Positions 1-9,779 of a DNA stretch of 12,311 nucleotides are shown here, piece after piece. Under the pieces are notes generated by a model that was given only the letters and a program-made list of their open reading frames with translations, ran no database searches and was not told the DNA's origin. Every line of letters starts with the position of its first letter. Positions within the stretch are counted from its first letter, which is position 1. The DNA comes from Neolecta irregularis DAH-3 (lineage: Eukaryota; Ascomycota; Neolectomycetes; Neolectales; Neolectaceae), in assembly GCA_001929475.1 (NCBI GenBank), contig LXFE01003595.1, positions 197 to 12,507 of the forward strand. Reading direction: 5' to 3'. The translations under genes were made by a program, and so were the position numbers.

Positions 1-14
1 TTACAGACAGACGT

Positions 15-3000
15 CTATTTTGCAAACTCCCATTTTCGGAGACTCTTTTCGGCTTCAAAAGTCCGTTTTTGAAAAGTCTGGTCGTCGTTGTTCCAAAAGG
101 GTTTTTCCTTACTACACATCCTCGCATTATACAGTTTCAAATCAATTGGACCGTCGTTTTCCGATAATGTTGGCTGGCTTTCCTCAATCATATCCCATGG
201 TCGACAAGGCATCTCATAAATTTTTTCATTCGTTGGGTCGATTAAATAAAGACCGTCCGTATACGGATCAAAGCGACTCGAAAGCATCAGCGAACTAGAC
301 TGCGGAAACGGCAAAGAATTTTCTAAATTTTCTTTTATTTTCGATAAATGTTCGTCAGAAACATCTGTAGCCATTAGTCCAATTCTTGCTAAATTTCCGT
401 ACCATTGATACAATGCATAACGATTTCTAAAATGAATCGGTAAAGTGCACAGTCTTCCTGGACGACAGGAATCTAGAATTGTAAGACTAATGGTAGGATT
501 GCGAATCTGCCTTGAGCGCGGGACAAAGAATGGCAGTCCATAGATGAGCACTCATTTTTTCCAGAGGGTCTTTCTTTGCAAAGCGGAATAAATGTATGCA
601 ACGAATAAGAATCGACAACCTTGACCATAAGTATTTGATAGTCGTTCATGGTTACCTTCGAAGACAATCTTCCTCGCCAAAGGCAGAACTTTTGTCAATA
701 TCCATCTTATCGATATCAGACGCATTATGGAGTTCCTGAAGAAATACAACGACTTTGCTAGTCGTTTCTCGCAATTTCACTAGGGTCTCCGAGGCCAATG
801 TCGGCACTTTAATCGTTTCATCGACAAATGAACAATTTGAAAGAAGTGATTCAATGATTAGAAAATAGGTCTTCGTGCGCTCGATCACTCCTTCTTCACA
901 AGGTTTCGTAGACAACATATCAAACACAAGCATCAATTGTGTCTCGATGTGACTGAACAGCTAAGCAAAGTCAATAAAATAAAAAATAACAAAGGAAATA
1001 ACCATTTGTTTTGACGAAGATGACAAATTTGAAGTCAACTCGTTTCCATGGTACTGGTGATTCATTGCCGAGATACGGAGATTCTGGATGTATGTCTCAA
1101 TAACTGAAGTAACTGTTAATTCGTCATCAATTCCAGCAAGGGAGAAAATCAGACTGATTTCGTAAGCCAAGATCGTATTTGAAATTTCGTCAGCTTCATC
1201 AAGACATTCCACTAGCTGTTGCAATGGTTGACAAGACCCATTGAGACCTCGAAGACATCGAAACAAACGCAAGAGAATCCTCTTCTCACAAGTGCTTTCA
1301 TGTCGAAGAAGGAAATCCGAGAAAATTTGTTCAGTCAGTGTACAAAAAGAACGTCTCCAAAGTTCCACAAAAGTAGACGTTGGCGCAATTTCAAAGTCTC
1401 CCTGTGTTTGTGAATTTCCGGCTTCCACGCGGATTATGTAATCCAATAATCGATACAGAGCTGTCAACGCATTATTATCAGGTTGCATGATCGCAAAACG
1501 AAATGATAAAAAATCCTGATATTAGTCCTGTAGTGAAGCAACATACGGAAATGGTCAGCCTCGACATTGAAGGATTCTCCAAATTGAAAAGCTGCAATAA
1601 AAGAGTCGTTTTCTCTGCCTGAACAGCAAGTTGTTCGCCCTATAGAACATCAAAGCATGAAATCTCAAGAAAATACAGCATGATCAAGGACAGCGTTGAT
1701 GACATTGGAGAGAGTTGTAGCTCCATGCGCCAAAAGGAAAGCTAATTGAGGTTTTAGATTTTCCGAGGATGTACCTTCAGCAAGCTGGGATGCTAGATAC
1801 TCTGATACAGCGACATCGAAAGCACATCGATTGCACTCTGCAACATGCTCGACAATATTCGAATACGTCCATGTGTGTGTGTCATCTGGTTGAAACCCGT
1901 CATTGAAAACTTCCATGATGGCGCGAAAGGCATGCGCAACAGTATTGGCGTCTGAGGGCTCCAATGCGGCCATAGCTTTCGATATATCATTGGCACGATC
2001 TTTTGTAGTCTGTAAGTCGAGTCCAATATCAGATGCCGGTGTCAAATAGACATTTAACATGGCTTCTGAGATTCGCAGATTGAGTTCATTGAGGATTTGT
2101 TGAAATGGTGGATCTATATGAACCAAATGCTTTCCTATTTTTCTTACCGTGGCAAGCGCCCTCTTTTCAACAAGGATTTCAAATTGAATGGATTGAAGCT
2201 TAATTCAGTATTAAAAATGGAGATAGAGGCACCTTTTGTGACAGACAAACAGCAAAACACGTAGGCTTTTCAAAAAGTAGGAAGATATCGAGATATCTCT
2301 CAAGGCAGAGAATTGACGACCTCAGACTTGATGCATGCGTACAATTTCTTAGAAAATCAACTGCAACCTGTCTATCAGCGGTCATCTCGAGATTTGCCAG
2401 TACAGTCCGTAGCGCTTGATATTCCTGAAGCGTTTGGAGCAAAAATTGAACATGATCAAACAGGATACAGGATAAATTGGAGAAGCCATTAGTTTGGATT
2501 TGGCGAATAATCCAAGCAGCAAGTGAACTCTTGAGCGACCTATTAAGCCGCCGTATTTCGTCCAAGAAACTACTCTCATACAATGAATCCATAAAGATAC
2601 TGTCGGGTTCAAAGAGATATGATTTGAGATGCTCTTTAATCAGAATAAGGCCTTGATCACATAAATCCTTTGGATCGTAAAGATTCAATAACACCGAATT
2701 TCTTTGATTTCGTATTGCATTAGGAAGTTCTCCCGCAGCGATTTCTATCAACGGAATAGAATGACGACGGCTCCGCTGTCGTTGTCAGCTCAGATGTACC
2801 AGAAAACCTACGGGTCCAGAGGATTGATGGCTTGTAATAGTTCCTTTTGCTATCAGACTCCTCATATACTTGGAATATGAAAAGATTTTCAGTCGAACGA
2901 ATTCTCCGTACATCAGATAAATGCTATCCGAGTTTTCAACCCGGTTCGCCGTATACTCTCCAAGGAATTTAGCTAATAGGTTGTGAACATTGAAAGTGCT

Positions 3001-4460
3001 CGGTTTTTCCTTCTGGAAATGGACTAGAATACTCCCCGCAAGAAATAGGCGATACCTGCCCGTCCGGAATGGTGTGATAGCCCATTGACATATATTATGA
3101 ACAATCTCTTCCTCGGTACCCCCAGTTTCGAAGCATCGCATGGTAATATGAGCTATATCAAACGGTATGTTTGCTGAATCAAGAATATGCTTATAAGTCC
3201 GGCAGTAGAAAGAAAACTCACTTCAACAACCCTTATATTCGAGGCGGGGGGACTTTGCAAACGACTTGGACTTTTGATTGCAGGTGTCATTCGAACAGAT
3301 GACGCAAGAGTGGGCGCTCTTTTTAAAAGTTCCTGGTTTCAGCTATTGACTTTTTGTTAATATACCTGTAAACGTTCAGTTACTAGCTGAGCACCTTCCG
3401 GGTGCATATCAGCATCTTTGATCTGGATATCAATAATTGGTTTATGATTCCATGAACCTGCACAAGTCGAGCCTGAATGACCTCGATTAAGCGCATCGAA
3501 AGCTTCCCATGAGTGAATATATGCTTGGCGAAATATTTCACGATCAGCAAATGGTGTAAAACGAGGCCATTGTCGCTAGCTTGGAGCTGTAAGATGAGTT
3601 TCTCCAGGAATACTTCGTGATTGATCAGGTTCTCTGAGTATAACCTGGAGGCAAACTGCAGACAATATGATAATTTCTCCTCCCATTGCCGCGTTCCTTG
3701 GGGCATATCCCGATGTCGACGCTCTTGTTCAACAACAGTCTTAATAAATGTAGCAACATGGGATGTCCATTCTACCAGCCAAGGATGTTGACTTGAGTTT
3801 ATAGACACGCTCGTAGTACCCTTCCGTTTAAGACTGCGCAATTCATTCGTTCCAATACAACGTGCAAGCCAAACAGCACGTCCAAGTGGTATGCGTTTAT
3901 TTAGGCATTGTTCAAGAATTGCTATTCCTCGGATACCATGGGGACATGATCTAGATAACCTTCGCAAAGGCAAACTAGAGTTCGCAAGATCACGAAGCCA
4001 TGCCTCCCGCTTTGGATCTGTCAAAGTAACTCTGGGAGGGCGCTTGAAAGTTGACTGTCCCATAATCTTCCCATTTTCGACTCTTTTGTTAAGAGCCGAA
4101 ATCAGAAATGCCGAAAGAGCGGACAAAGAGTTTGGTTGTCGCAGTGAGGTTATTAGATGTGTCTGCGCCGAGCTTGTTTCCCCCTGAGTCACTCAGCGTA
4201 AGACAAGAGGTAGAATATACGAGCACAGGAGCCTTGTCAATAAAGCCATTTTTGACAATGTTGGGTGAAAGGGTGTCTTCGATCGTTATATCTTTTTTTG
4301 GAAAGAAGTCTGGATAGCCTTGCGAGTGAACATCCCGATAATTTTTGTACATACCAATTGAAGAACAGGATGAGTATGAAGCAACAGTCATTGGCGGTTT
4401 CATATCAAATGATTGGAACCGAGAATCTTTGGAGAACGACGATTTGTGAGAGCGATCCAT
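15..4460 (-). CDS. srb8: Mediator kinase-module subunit Srb8/Med12 (multi-exon)
   Basis: Med12 anchors and activates Cdk8-cyclin C in the Mediator kinase module in the nucleus. The model gives about 1327 residues. Exons, 5' to 3': 4460-4221, 4183-3458, 3422-3366, 3332-3222, 3189-2812, 2775-2233, 2198-1677, 1639-1547, 1515-1003, 960-656, 619-552, 510-488, 457-403, 364-15. Visible marks are YPDFFP and VKNGFIDK (residues about 47-78), the Med12 core RPPRVTLTDPKREAWLRDLA through ARCIGTNELRSLKRKG (128-202), a CQWA motif (412-415) matching the LCEWAV-type region, FSYSKYMRSLIAKG, NAIRNQRN, and a C-terminal RPWDMIEE followed by NDGPIDLKLYNAR. The length agrees with fungal Srb8. The ATG at 4460 has an in-frame TGA close upstream. 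The first nine introns rest on frame continuity plus splice signals. Intron 961-1002 has an alternative donor giving 30 nt. The three introns between 365 and 551 are my best fit and less certain. Confidence 0.9.
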
Positions 4461-4598
4461 TAGTTGAGAAGTAGAAGTGTATATTAATCAAATCTTACCT
4501 CCGATAAGCGTTACCTCTCCATTCTGAAGGTTATATATGAAAATATACTGTAACTCTAACTACTGCGTTAAAGCAGGATTTTATTTCACGGGATGAAC

Positions 4599-4632
4599 AC
4601 ACTAGGCACTTTCGACGAGGTTCCCCTAGTGT
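4599..4632. repeat. 8-bp perfect inverted repeat
   Basis: ACACTAGG at 4599-4606 is the exact reverse complement of CCTAGTGT at 4625-4632, with an 18-nt spacer. It lies about 140 bp upstream of the srb8 ATG, in the divergent promoter region. It could be a dyad transcription-factor site. No factor is recognised, and arms of this length can occur by chance. Confidence 0.6.
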
Positions 4633-5041
4633 AGAACATCAGGGATAGTAAGGCTTCCCTTCACTTGTACGTTGAAAGGAAATATAATCGGAAACATTTC
4701 CTAGTCAGTTGAAATGGCCATAGTCAGTAGAAGAATTGAAAGGACAAAAATGGAAAGCGCAATAAGACTACGTACATCGTTCGTTAGCAATATTATGTCG
4801 TAGCATGTACTATAGATACTTCTAAGGTCTCTTTCTCGATTTATCCAAAGAAATAAATTAATCTGGCATATGTTGGAGCTAGTACAAACCATAAAGTCCC
4901 AAGTATCACAATGGAAAGGTTAAGAAGAAAAAAGTAGAATTGTTCGTCTCGTAGAGATATGCTTCAATTTCATGATTCCAAAAAGAACCAGCGCAGGACT
5001 TCTCTTCGAGCAATTCAGACTGTGGTATATGAAGCAGAGAT

Positions 5042-5082
5042 AGCGATTAAAATGAAAGCGATTAAAATGAAAGCGATTAAAA
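5042..5082. repeat. 15-bp tandem repeat, 2.7 copies
   Basis: The unit AGCGATTAAAATGAA occurs exactly at 5042-5056 and 5057-5071, followed by 11 matching bases at 5072-5082. No mismatches are seen. It lies in the intergenic region about 300 bp upstream of the sla2 coding exons. It is probably a small minisatellite prone to length variation. Whether it is a regulatory array is unknown. Confidence 0.9.
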
Positions 5083-5422
5083 AGTGTTATTCAATCAAAA
5101 CTTGCCATGCGAGTCTAACCCCCCATAGACCATCCCCAAGATCATGCTCAAATCTCCTTGAGATATTCCATTTAGTAACTGGACTTCAATTTTAATTCTA
5201 TTTGATAACTGTCTTTTGGGTTTCAAATTATGTTCATAAACTGAGAGTTTGGCGCATGTGTTAATGTTTGACGTACGGCGTCATATTCCCAGCCAAACAA
5301 AATCAGGACGACCGCGCCACCGCTCAATTCAGAATCACAATAACCACTAGGCCTCGCAAAGCCCTTTCAGCGGAAATTTGGGTTGAAATGTACGACAATA
5401 TCAATCTGAACATCTAATACAG

Positions 5423-8400
5423 AAGGTCTGACTACGCTGCATCTCGCAGCGCAGATTATGGGCCATCGGATTTATCGGTTAACATCAAAAAAGCAACCAG
5501 TATTGAAGAAACAGCTCCAAAACAAAAGCATGTTCGAAGCAAGATATTAAAAGTGTCCGCTATTGACGAGCAGGCTGTATTTTATACACATGGGACCACC
5601 AAACCTCGCAAGCTTTTTGGACTGGAGTAAAAGTCCAGCCTATTCTTTCCGACGAGGTTCAGATATTCAAAGCTTTAATTATGATCCATAAAGTTCTCCA
5701 AGATGGACACCCTAGTGTGCTTCAGGAGGGGCAGTCTCAGACACATTGGATTGAAACATGTGCAAGGTCAGTTTCAGGAGATGGGTATCGAGGTATTGCG
5801 GTATTGAAATTTTTGGTCTGAATCCAGGTTACGGACCTCTAATCAAATGCTACGTCAGATTCCTTTTAGGAAAACTCAATTTCCACCGCCTGCATCCAGA
5901 GTTTAATGGTAAAACCTGTCTCACTCATACCTGACTGTCAAGGTACTTTCGAGTACGAAGAATATGTAAGCTTGAAGAATGTTAACGATCCAAACGAAGG
6001 GTATAGATCTCTGGATCAAGCCCAGACGCTCATATACAACAGATATGAGACAATTACCAATCTTATGCAGTTACAAGACCAAATCGACAGTTTTCAACGC
6101 CTCATTTTCGCGCATTTTCGGGGTGGGTCTAATAACGAGTGTCGGATAGCAGCTTTGGTGCCTTTAGTCAAAGAAAGCTACGGGATTTATAAGTTTGCCA
6201 CGAGTATGCTACGTGCAATGCACTCGGGTATCGTTGTTGTGGATGTCATCACTTACATCGACAGTTACGGAGTCTGATGAAGCCTTGGAACCTCTCAGGA
6301 CAAGATATAATGCCCAACACTACCGCTTATTGAAGTTCTATTATGAGTGCTCTAACGTCCGTTACCTTACTAGTTTAATTGCTGTACCAAAACTGCCACA
6401 GGTAATTGGTTTCTTTATGTTCTGATGATGAAGGACCCTCCAGACGTTTTCGAAGATTCACCCGCTCTCCCTCGTAGACCCACCGAAAAACCTCAAACCC
6501 CTTCTCCTAAAGCCACCACGCCGGCGCAGGTGGAGCCTATCAGTGACTTCTGGAGTACAGAAAAAGCTCAAAAACAAGCTCAACAAGAATATGAAGAACA
6601 ACAACGCCAGTTTCAGGCTCAGCGCGATGCAGAACTACAAAGACAGCAGATGTTGGCTCTCCAGCAGCAACGAGAGTTTGAGGACCAACAGCGACTTCAA
6701 ATTGAGCAACAAAGGCTTGCTCAGGAACAGTTGATGCATGACCAACTTCAACGTCAAGCACAAGGCCGTGCTGCGGAATTGGAAAGGGAAATTCTGGCCA
6801 TGAGAGGACAGTATGAACGTGACCAATTGATGTTGGAGCAATATGATCGGGTATTCATATATAGCTGTACCATGCACTCACATAATAGAGAGTCAAAGCA
6901 CTGGAAATGGAGATGCAGCAGCTTGATAGTAGCAATCACCAGCAAAATGTCGCCAAAGACGACCTAATACAGTCACTGCAAGGTGCATGATTTACTTCGG
7001 GCATGACTGATGATTTAGAGCAGATAAAGATGTGGAAGAACAAATATGAAGCTCTAGCAAAATTATATTCGCAGCTTCGACAAGAACATCTGGACCTTCT
7101 TGGAAAGTTCAAACAAATGCAACTAAAGGCAGCTTCTGCTCAAGAAGCAATCGATAAGAAGGAACGTATAGAGCGAGAGATGAAAACAAAGAACCTTGAA
7201 TTGGCAGACATGATACGTGAAAGAGATCGGGCCAGGTATGAATTGGATAAAGTCAAAGATGTAAATTCTTGTCCTCGTCATCAACTGAAACATCAGAGTC
7301 AAAAAGATGAAGTCGAAAAAGTTAGAAGAGAACTTCGGTTTACTCAAGAGAAAGTCGACCAGGCAGAAAAATCTAAAACCGAATTATCGGATGTCATCTC
7401 AAGGTATAAGCAGGTGATTGATGATCTTGAAAGGCAAATACGTTCAAATAAAGACGCTCTTGAGGAATCTATCAAGGCCGTGCAGAATAAAGATCTGGAA
7501 CTTGATGCTGCCCTACGAGAGAAAGAAGAAGAGCTTGAGATTTATAAGACTGGGATGGATGAATCACTCTTACAGTTAAATGAGCTGAGATTGGCATGAT
7601 ATGCAGTCCTTCTCGACTAACATAGCAGAATCATCAAGATACAGATAATGCAATGGACTCACAGATTGATGCTCTCCTCCTAGATCATCTTCAAAAGCTA
7701 AATGAGATCATTGGTATATATCATCCTGGGTTATACACTGATTACAGATGCTGTTCTTCGAAATGCTGTCTCGAGACTGGACAACTCCTTGTTCGAATTA
7801 GATTCACCTATGCAAGCCGGGAATCAGAATTCAACTGCCGAGTATCTCCTTTCTATGATCGAGAATGGAAGTTCGACAGCGACTGAATTCGCCACGGCAT
7901 TCAATCATTTCGTTGCCGATGGACCAAACGGTGACCATTCAGCAATCATACAAACTACGAATATATTTGCAAGCGCCATAAATGATGTTCTTATCAACAC
8001 GAAGGGAATTAGTCGGTTGGCCACCGATGATTCAAAGGCAGACGAAATTGTGAACACTGCTCGGCTAGCTGCGATTGCTGCTCAAGGCTTCTTCAAAAGC
8101 TTAGCATCATCTAAACTGAAGAATGTATCTGTAGACCAGAAAACTGAAATAGTAATCACGGGAAACCTCGAAGTGCAGAAAGCCTTGCAGCGGTTGTCCC
8201 AATTAACTGAATCTTATGGTTCTAAAAAAATCAACATCCGACAAACTGCGGACATTGCAGAGCTCGTTGACCAGGAACTTCGAGAAACGGCCGAAGCTAT
8301 TGATCGGGCCACAGAAAGATTGACGGCTTTGTTGAAAGGTTCGAAAGATCCCAAAATCTCGTCCGCAGATCTCCAAGTTAATGATGCAATCTTGGAAGTT

Positions 8401-8979
8401 GCAATCGCTATAACCAATGCAATCGCGCGGCTCATCAAAGCCGCCACAGAGTCTCAACAGGAAATCGTTGCTCAAGGCCGGGGAAGTAATACTAGAACTG
8501 CATTTTATAAACGAAACAATCGCTGGACCGAAGGGTTAATATCCGCTGCCAAAGCGGTGGCTATGGCCACCAATATCCTAATCGAAACTGCAGACGGAGT
8601 TATCAATGGTCGAAATAGCGTGGAACGGCTAATTGTCGCCTCGAATGAAGTAGCCGCGGCTACTGCTCAGCTTGTGGCTGCCTCCAGAGTTAAATCTTCA
8701 TTTATGTCTAAGAGTCAAGAGCGGCTTGAATCCGCTTCAAAAGCTGTGACAACTGCATGTCGGGCTCTTGTTCGCCATGTACAGGAGGTCATCGCTAAAC
8801 GGTCCAGAACGGCTCAAGAAGACGTCAACTTCGAAGGAATGGGTTCTCATGAATTCAAGGTCAGAGAGATGGAGCAACAGGTAGAAATTTTGAAATTGGA
8901 GAACGATTTATCAAATGCAAGGCGGGTCCTAGGTGAAATGCGGAAAGTCTCGTATTATCGGCAAGAAGATGAAGCATGA
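5423..8979 (+). CDS. sla2: Sla2/End4 endocytic adaptor (ANTH, coiled coil, talin I/LWEQ), multi-exon; 5' end unresolved
   Basis: Sla2 links clathrin-coated endocytic sites at the plasma membrane (PIP2 binding by ANTH) to actin. Exons: 5423-5538, 5574-5792, 5828-5908, 5943-6000, 6043-6227, 6265-6401, 6434-6850, 6889-6982, 7019-7260, 7297-7593, 7626-7713, 7748-8979, giving about 1054 residues. Counting from the first supported codon, the ANTH domain spans about 15-265, with NIKKATSIEETAPKQKHVR, YTWDH, HPEFNG, FEYEEY and YYECSN. A proline-rich segment with LPRRP follows at about 266-300, then a Q/E-rich coiled coil with KNKYEALAKLYSQLRQEHLD. LNEIID precedes the C-terminal I/LWEQ actin-binding domain (about 815-1000), marked by RWTEGLISAAKAVA and IVASNEVAAATAQLVAASRV. 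The start codon is not found in frame. A likely intron at 5390-5422 (branch CTAAT) implies an upstream exon, and ATG 5264 is one possible start. SLA2 commonly flanks MAT in ascomycetes. Confidence 0.95.
5539..5573 (+). other. Candidate GC-AG intron 1 of sla2 (35 nt)
   Basis: KHVR and CILYTWDH, which are contiguous in Sla2 apart from one small residue, lie in different frames here. The only junction I found that joins them correctly is CGA-A then GCAAGA as donor and GAGCAG as acceptor, restoring HVR-S-CILYTWDH. ATTGAC just before the acceptor fits a branch site. No GT donor in this stretch gives the right phase. Confidence 0.75.
6001..6042 (+). other. Stop-free in-frame intron of sla2 (42 nt)
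   Basis: The segment starts GTATAG, ends AACAG, is a multiple of three and has no stop, so the frame stays open across it. Removing it restores DPNEGYETITNLMQLQDQID, the form expected from the conserved ANTH domain. Retaining it would insert 14 foreign residues. Confidence 0.8.
7261..7296 (+). other. Stop-free in-frame intron of sla2 (36 nt)
   Basis: It starts GTAAAT, ends CATCAG and has ACTGAA as a branch-like site. It is 36 nt without a stop. Removing it joins LDKVKD to SQKDEVEKVRREL and keeps the coiled coil continuous. The 12 residues it would encode include Cys, Pro and His, which are out of place in a coiled coil. Confidence 0.75.
7594..7625 (+). other. Candidate GC-AG intron 10 of sla2 (32 nt)
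   Basis: The frame hits TGA right after the conserved LNELRL. Sla2 proteins continue with an NQ-like segment and then DNAMDSQIDALLLDHLQKLNEII, which resumes at 7626 as QNHQDTDNAMDSQID. The segment GCATGA...CATAG has a perfect CTAAC branch site at 7616-7620. No upstream GT donor keeps LNELRL, so a GC donor is the best reading. Confidence 0.65.
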
Positions 8980-9461
8980 TAAAGTAGTTATTGTATATCG
9001 CAACGTTAGGCTATCGCAATCAAGATTTGACCATTTGATCTTCTCTTTAGAACCTTGTGTCACCTTTCCATTGCCAGCATTCACCCCAGACAGGTTTCAT
9101 CACAAGCAGAGTCGGAGTATGTTTCAGTAATTCAGCTAAAAACATTTGAAGGTCTTAGAGGATCATGCTTTATACTTACTTACTTTATACCCAGCAGCGG
9201 GTTAAACATGGCTTTTCGAAAGAATTTAGAATAGACTGTGTCTATGTTCCGGTTTTACCTTCTGACATCGTAAGTGAATATGTCGATGTATCTTACCATA
9301 TGTCAGTTTTCCACAGGCTACATTCACAAATTCAGGACGTGGACAACCCTCTATAGACAAAGCAAGCTCGCGTCTAAATTTATCATATGAAAGGTAGTTT
9401 CTCTTTTGATTGCGTTGTTGGATGATCTTTCGTAAAAAAGCAAGGAGCAGGGTTTTAAATC

Positions 9462-9501
9462 ATGAACGACATGTCGATTTTTCCCTTCCACTGTCGTTCA
9501 T
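9462..9501. repeat. 10-bp inverted repeat overlapping a 10-bp palindrome
   Basis: ATGAACGACA (9462-9471) is the exact reverse complement of TGTCGTTCAT (9492-9501), with a 20-nt spacer. The left arm overlaps the perfect palindrome CGACATGTCG (9467-9476). The core CGACA/TGTCG therefore occurs three times within 40 bp, upstream of the HMG gene. It could be an operator-like dyad or a foldable 3'-end element. Confidence 0.7.
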
Positions 9502-9711
9502 CACGAACAGGATTGGAGAGGCATGAAATAAAGTAGCGTTCTTATCAATCTTTATGTATCATCCTTTACGTTATGAGCTAACCTTATCAGGTTGTATTGA
9601 CGCGGGTAAACCTATCCTTTGTCTTAAAGGAATGAATGCATTGTCCGTTGGCGGTGAGACAGACATTCAAATCCGGAAACGTTGAACTACTTGACAATCC
9701 GGCTTCGCACA

Positions 9712-9718
9712 TATAAAA
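9712..9718 (+). promoter_or_regulatory. TATA box of the HMG gene
   Basis: TATAAAA lies 62 bp upstream of the tail of the ATG at 9780, a usual distance for a fungal TATA promoter with a short leader. Confidence 0.55.
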
Positions 9719-9779
9719 AACTCTTCTTCGCCTTATCGAAGAAATAGCTAAATTTCCACTATTCCTGCGACCTGCATCA

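Larger units (their letters stand above)
4461..5389. other. Divergent srb8/sla2 intergenic region, no convincing gene
   Basis: This stretch lies between the 5' ends of two divergent genes and should hold both promoters and 5' UTRs. I see no clear TATA box for either gene. Only short open frames are present. The longest, at 4701-4892 minus and 4959-5195 plus, lack recognisable domains, and the plus one runs through a tandem repeat. It contains an 8-bp inverted repeat and a 15-bp tandem repeat, listed separately. A GGTAAG donor-like site just upstream of the srb8 ATG (minus strand, near 4498) could mark a 5' UTR intron. The true sla2 start codon may also lie in the right part of this region. 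Confidence 0.6.
8980..9779. other. sla2-HMG gene intergenic region
   Basis: This 800-bp stretch must hold the sla2 3' UTR and the HMG-gene promoter. Short frames at 8933-9130 and 9165-9356 (plus) and 9587-9829 (minus) show no recognisable domain. I see no CAAX-type pheromone ORF. Notable items are the palindrome cluster at 9462-9501, a CCTTTGTC element at 9616-9623 that partly resembles an HMG-binding site, and a TATA box at 9712-9718. Confidence 0.6.

Noticed and set aside
2126-2159. Possible extra srb8 intron starting GTAAGA (minus strand) and ending ATAG.
   Set aside because: Reading straight through keeps the correct frame into the next block without a stop, whereas splicing to ATAG would break the frame.
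4701-4892. Minus-strand 63-codon frame with a hydrophobic C-terminal stretch resembling a tail anchor; a neighbouring frame upstream (about 4850-4960) is also hydrophobic.
   Set aside because: The frames are short, do not join with convincing splice sites, and match no known family. AT-rich DNA often gives hydrophobic frames, and this is the expected promoter region of srb8.
4959-5195. Plus-strand 78-codon frame.
   Set aside because: It reads through the 15-bp tandem repeat, giving the repeated peptide AIKMK, and shows no domain. A non-coding promoter repeat explains it better.
6540-6761. Minus-strand frame opposite the sla2 Q/E-rich coiled coil.
   Set aside because: It is the antisense shadow of CAG/CAA/GAA-rich coding sequence on the plus strand.
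9165-9356. 63-codon frame in the sla2-HMG intergenic region as a possible pheromone or Mi gene.
   Set aside because: It has no signal peptide, no CAAX end, no repeats and no basic-processing sites, and most likely is a chance frame.
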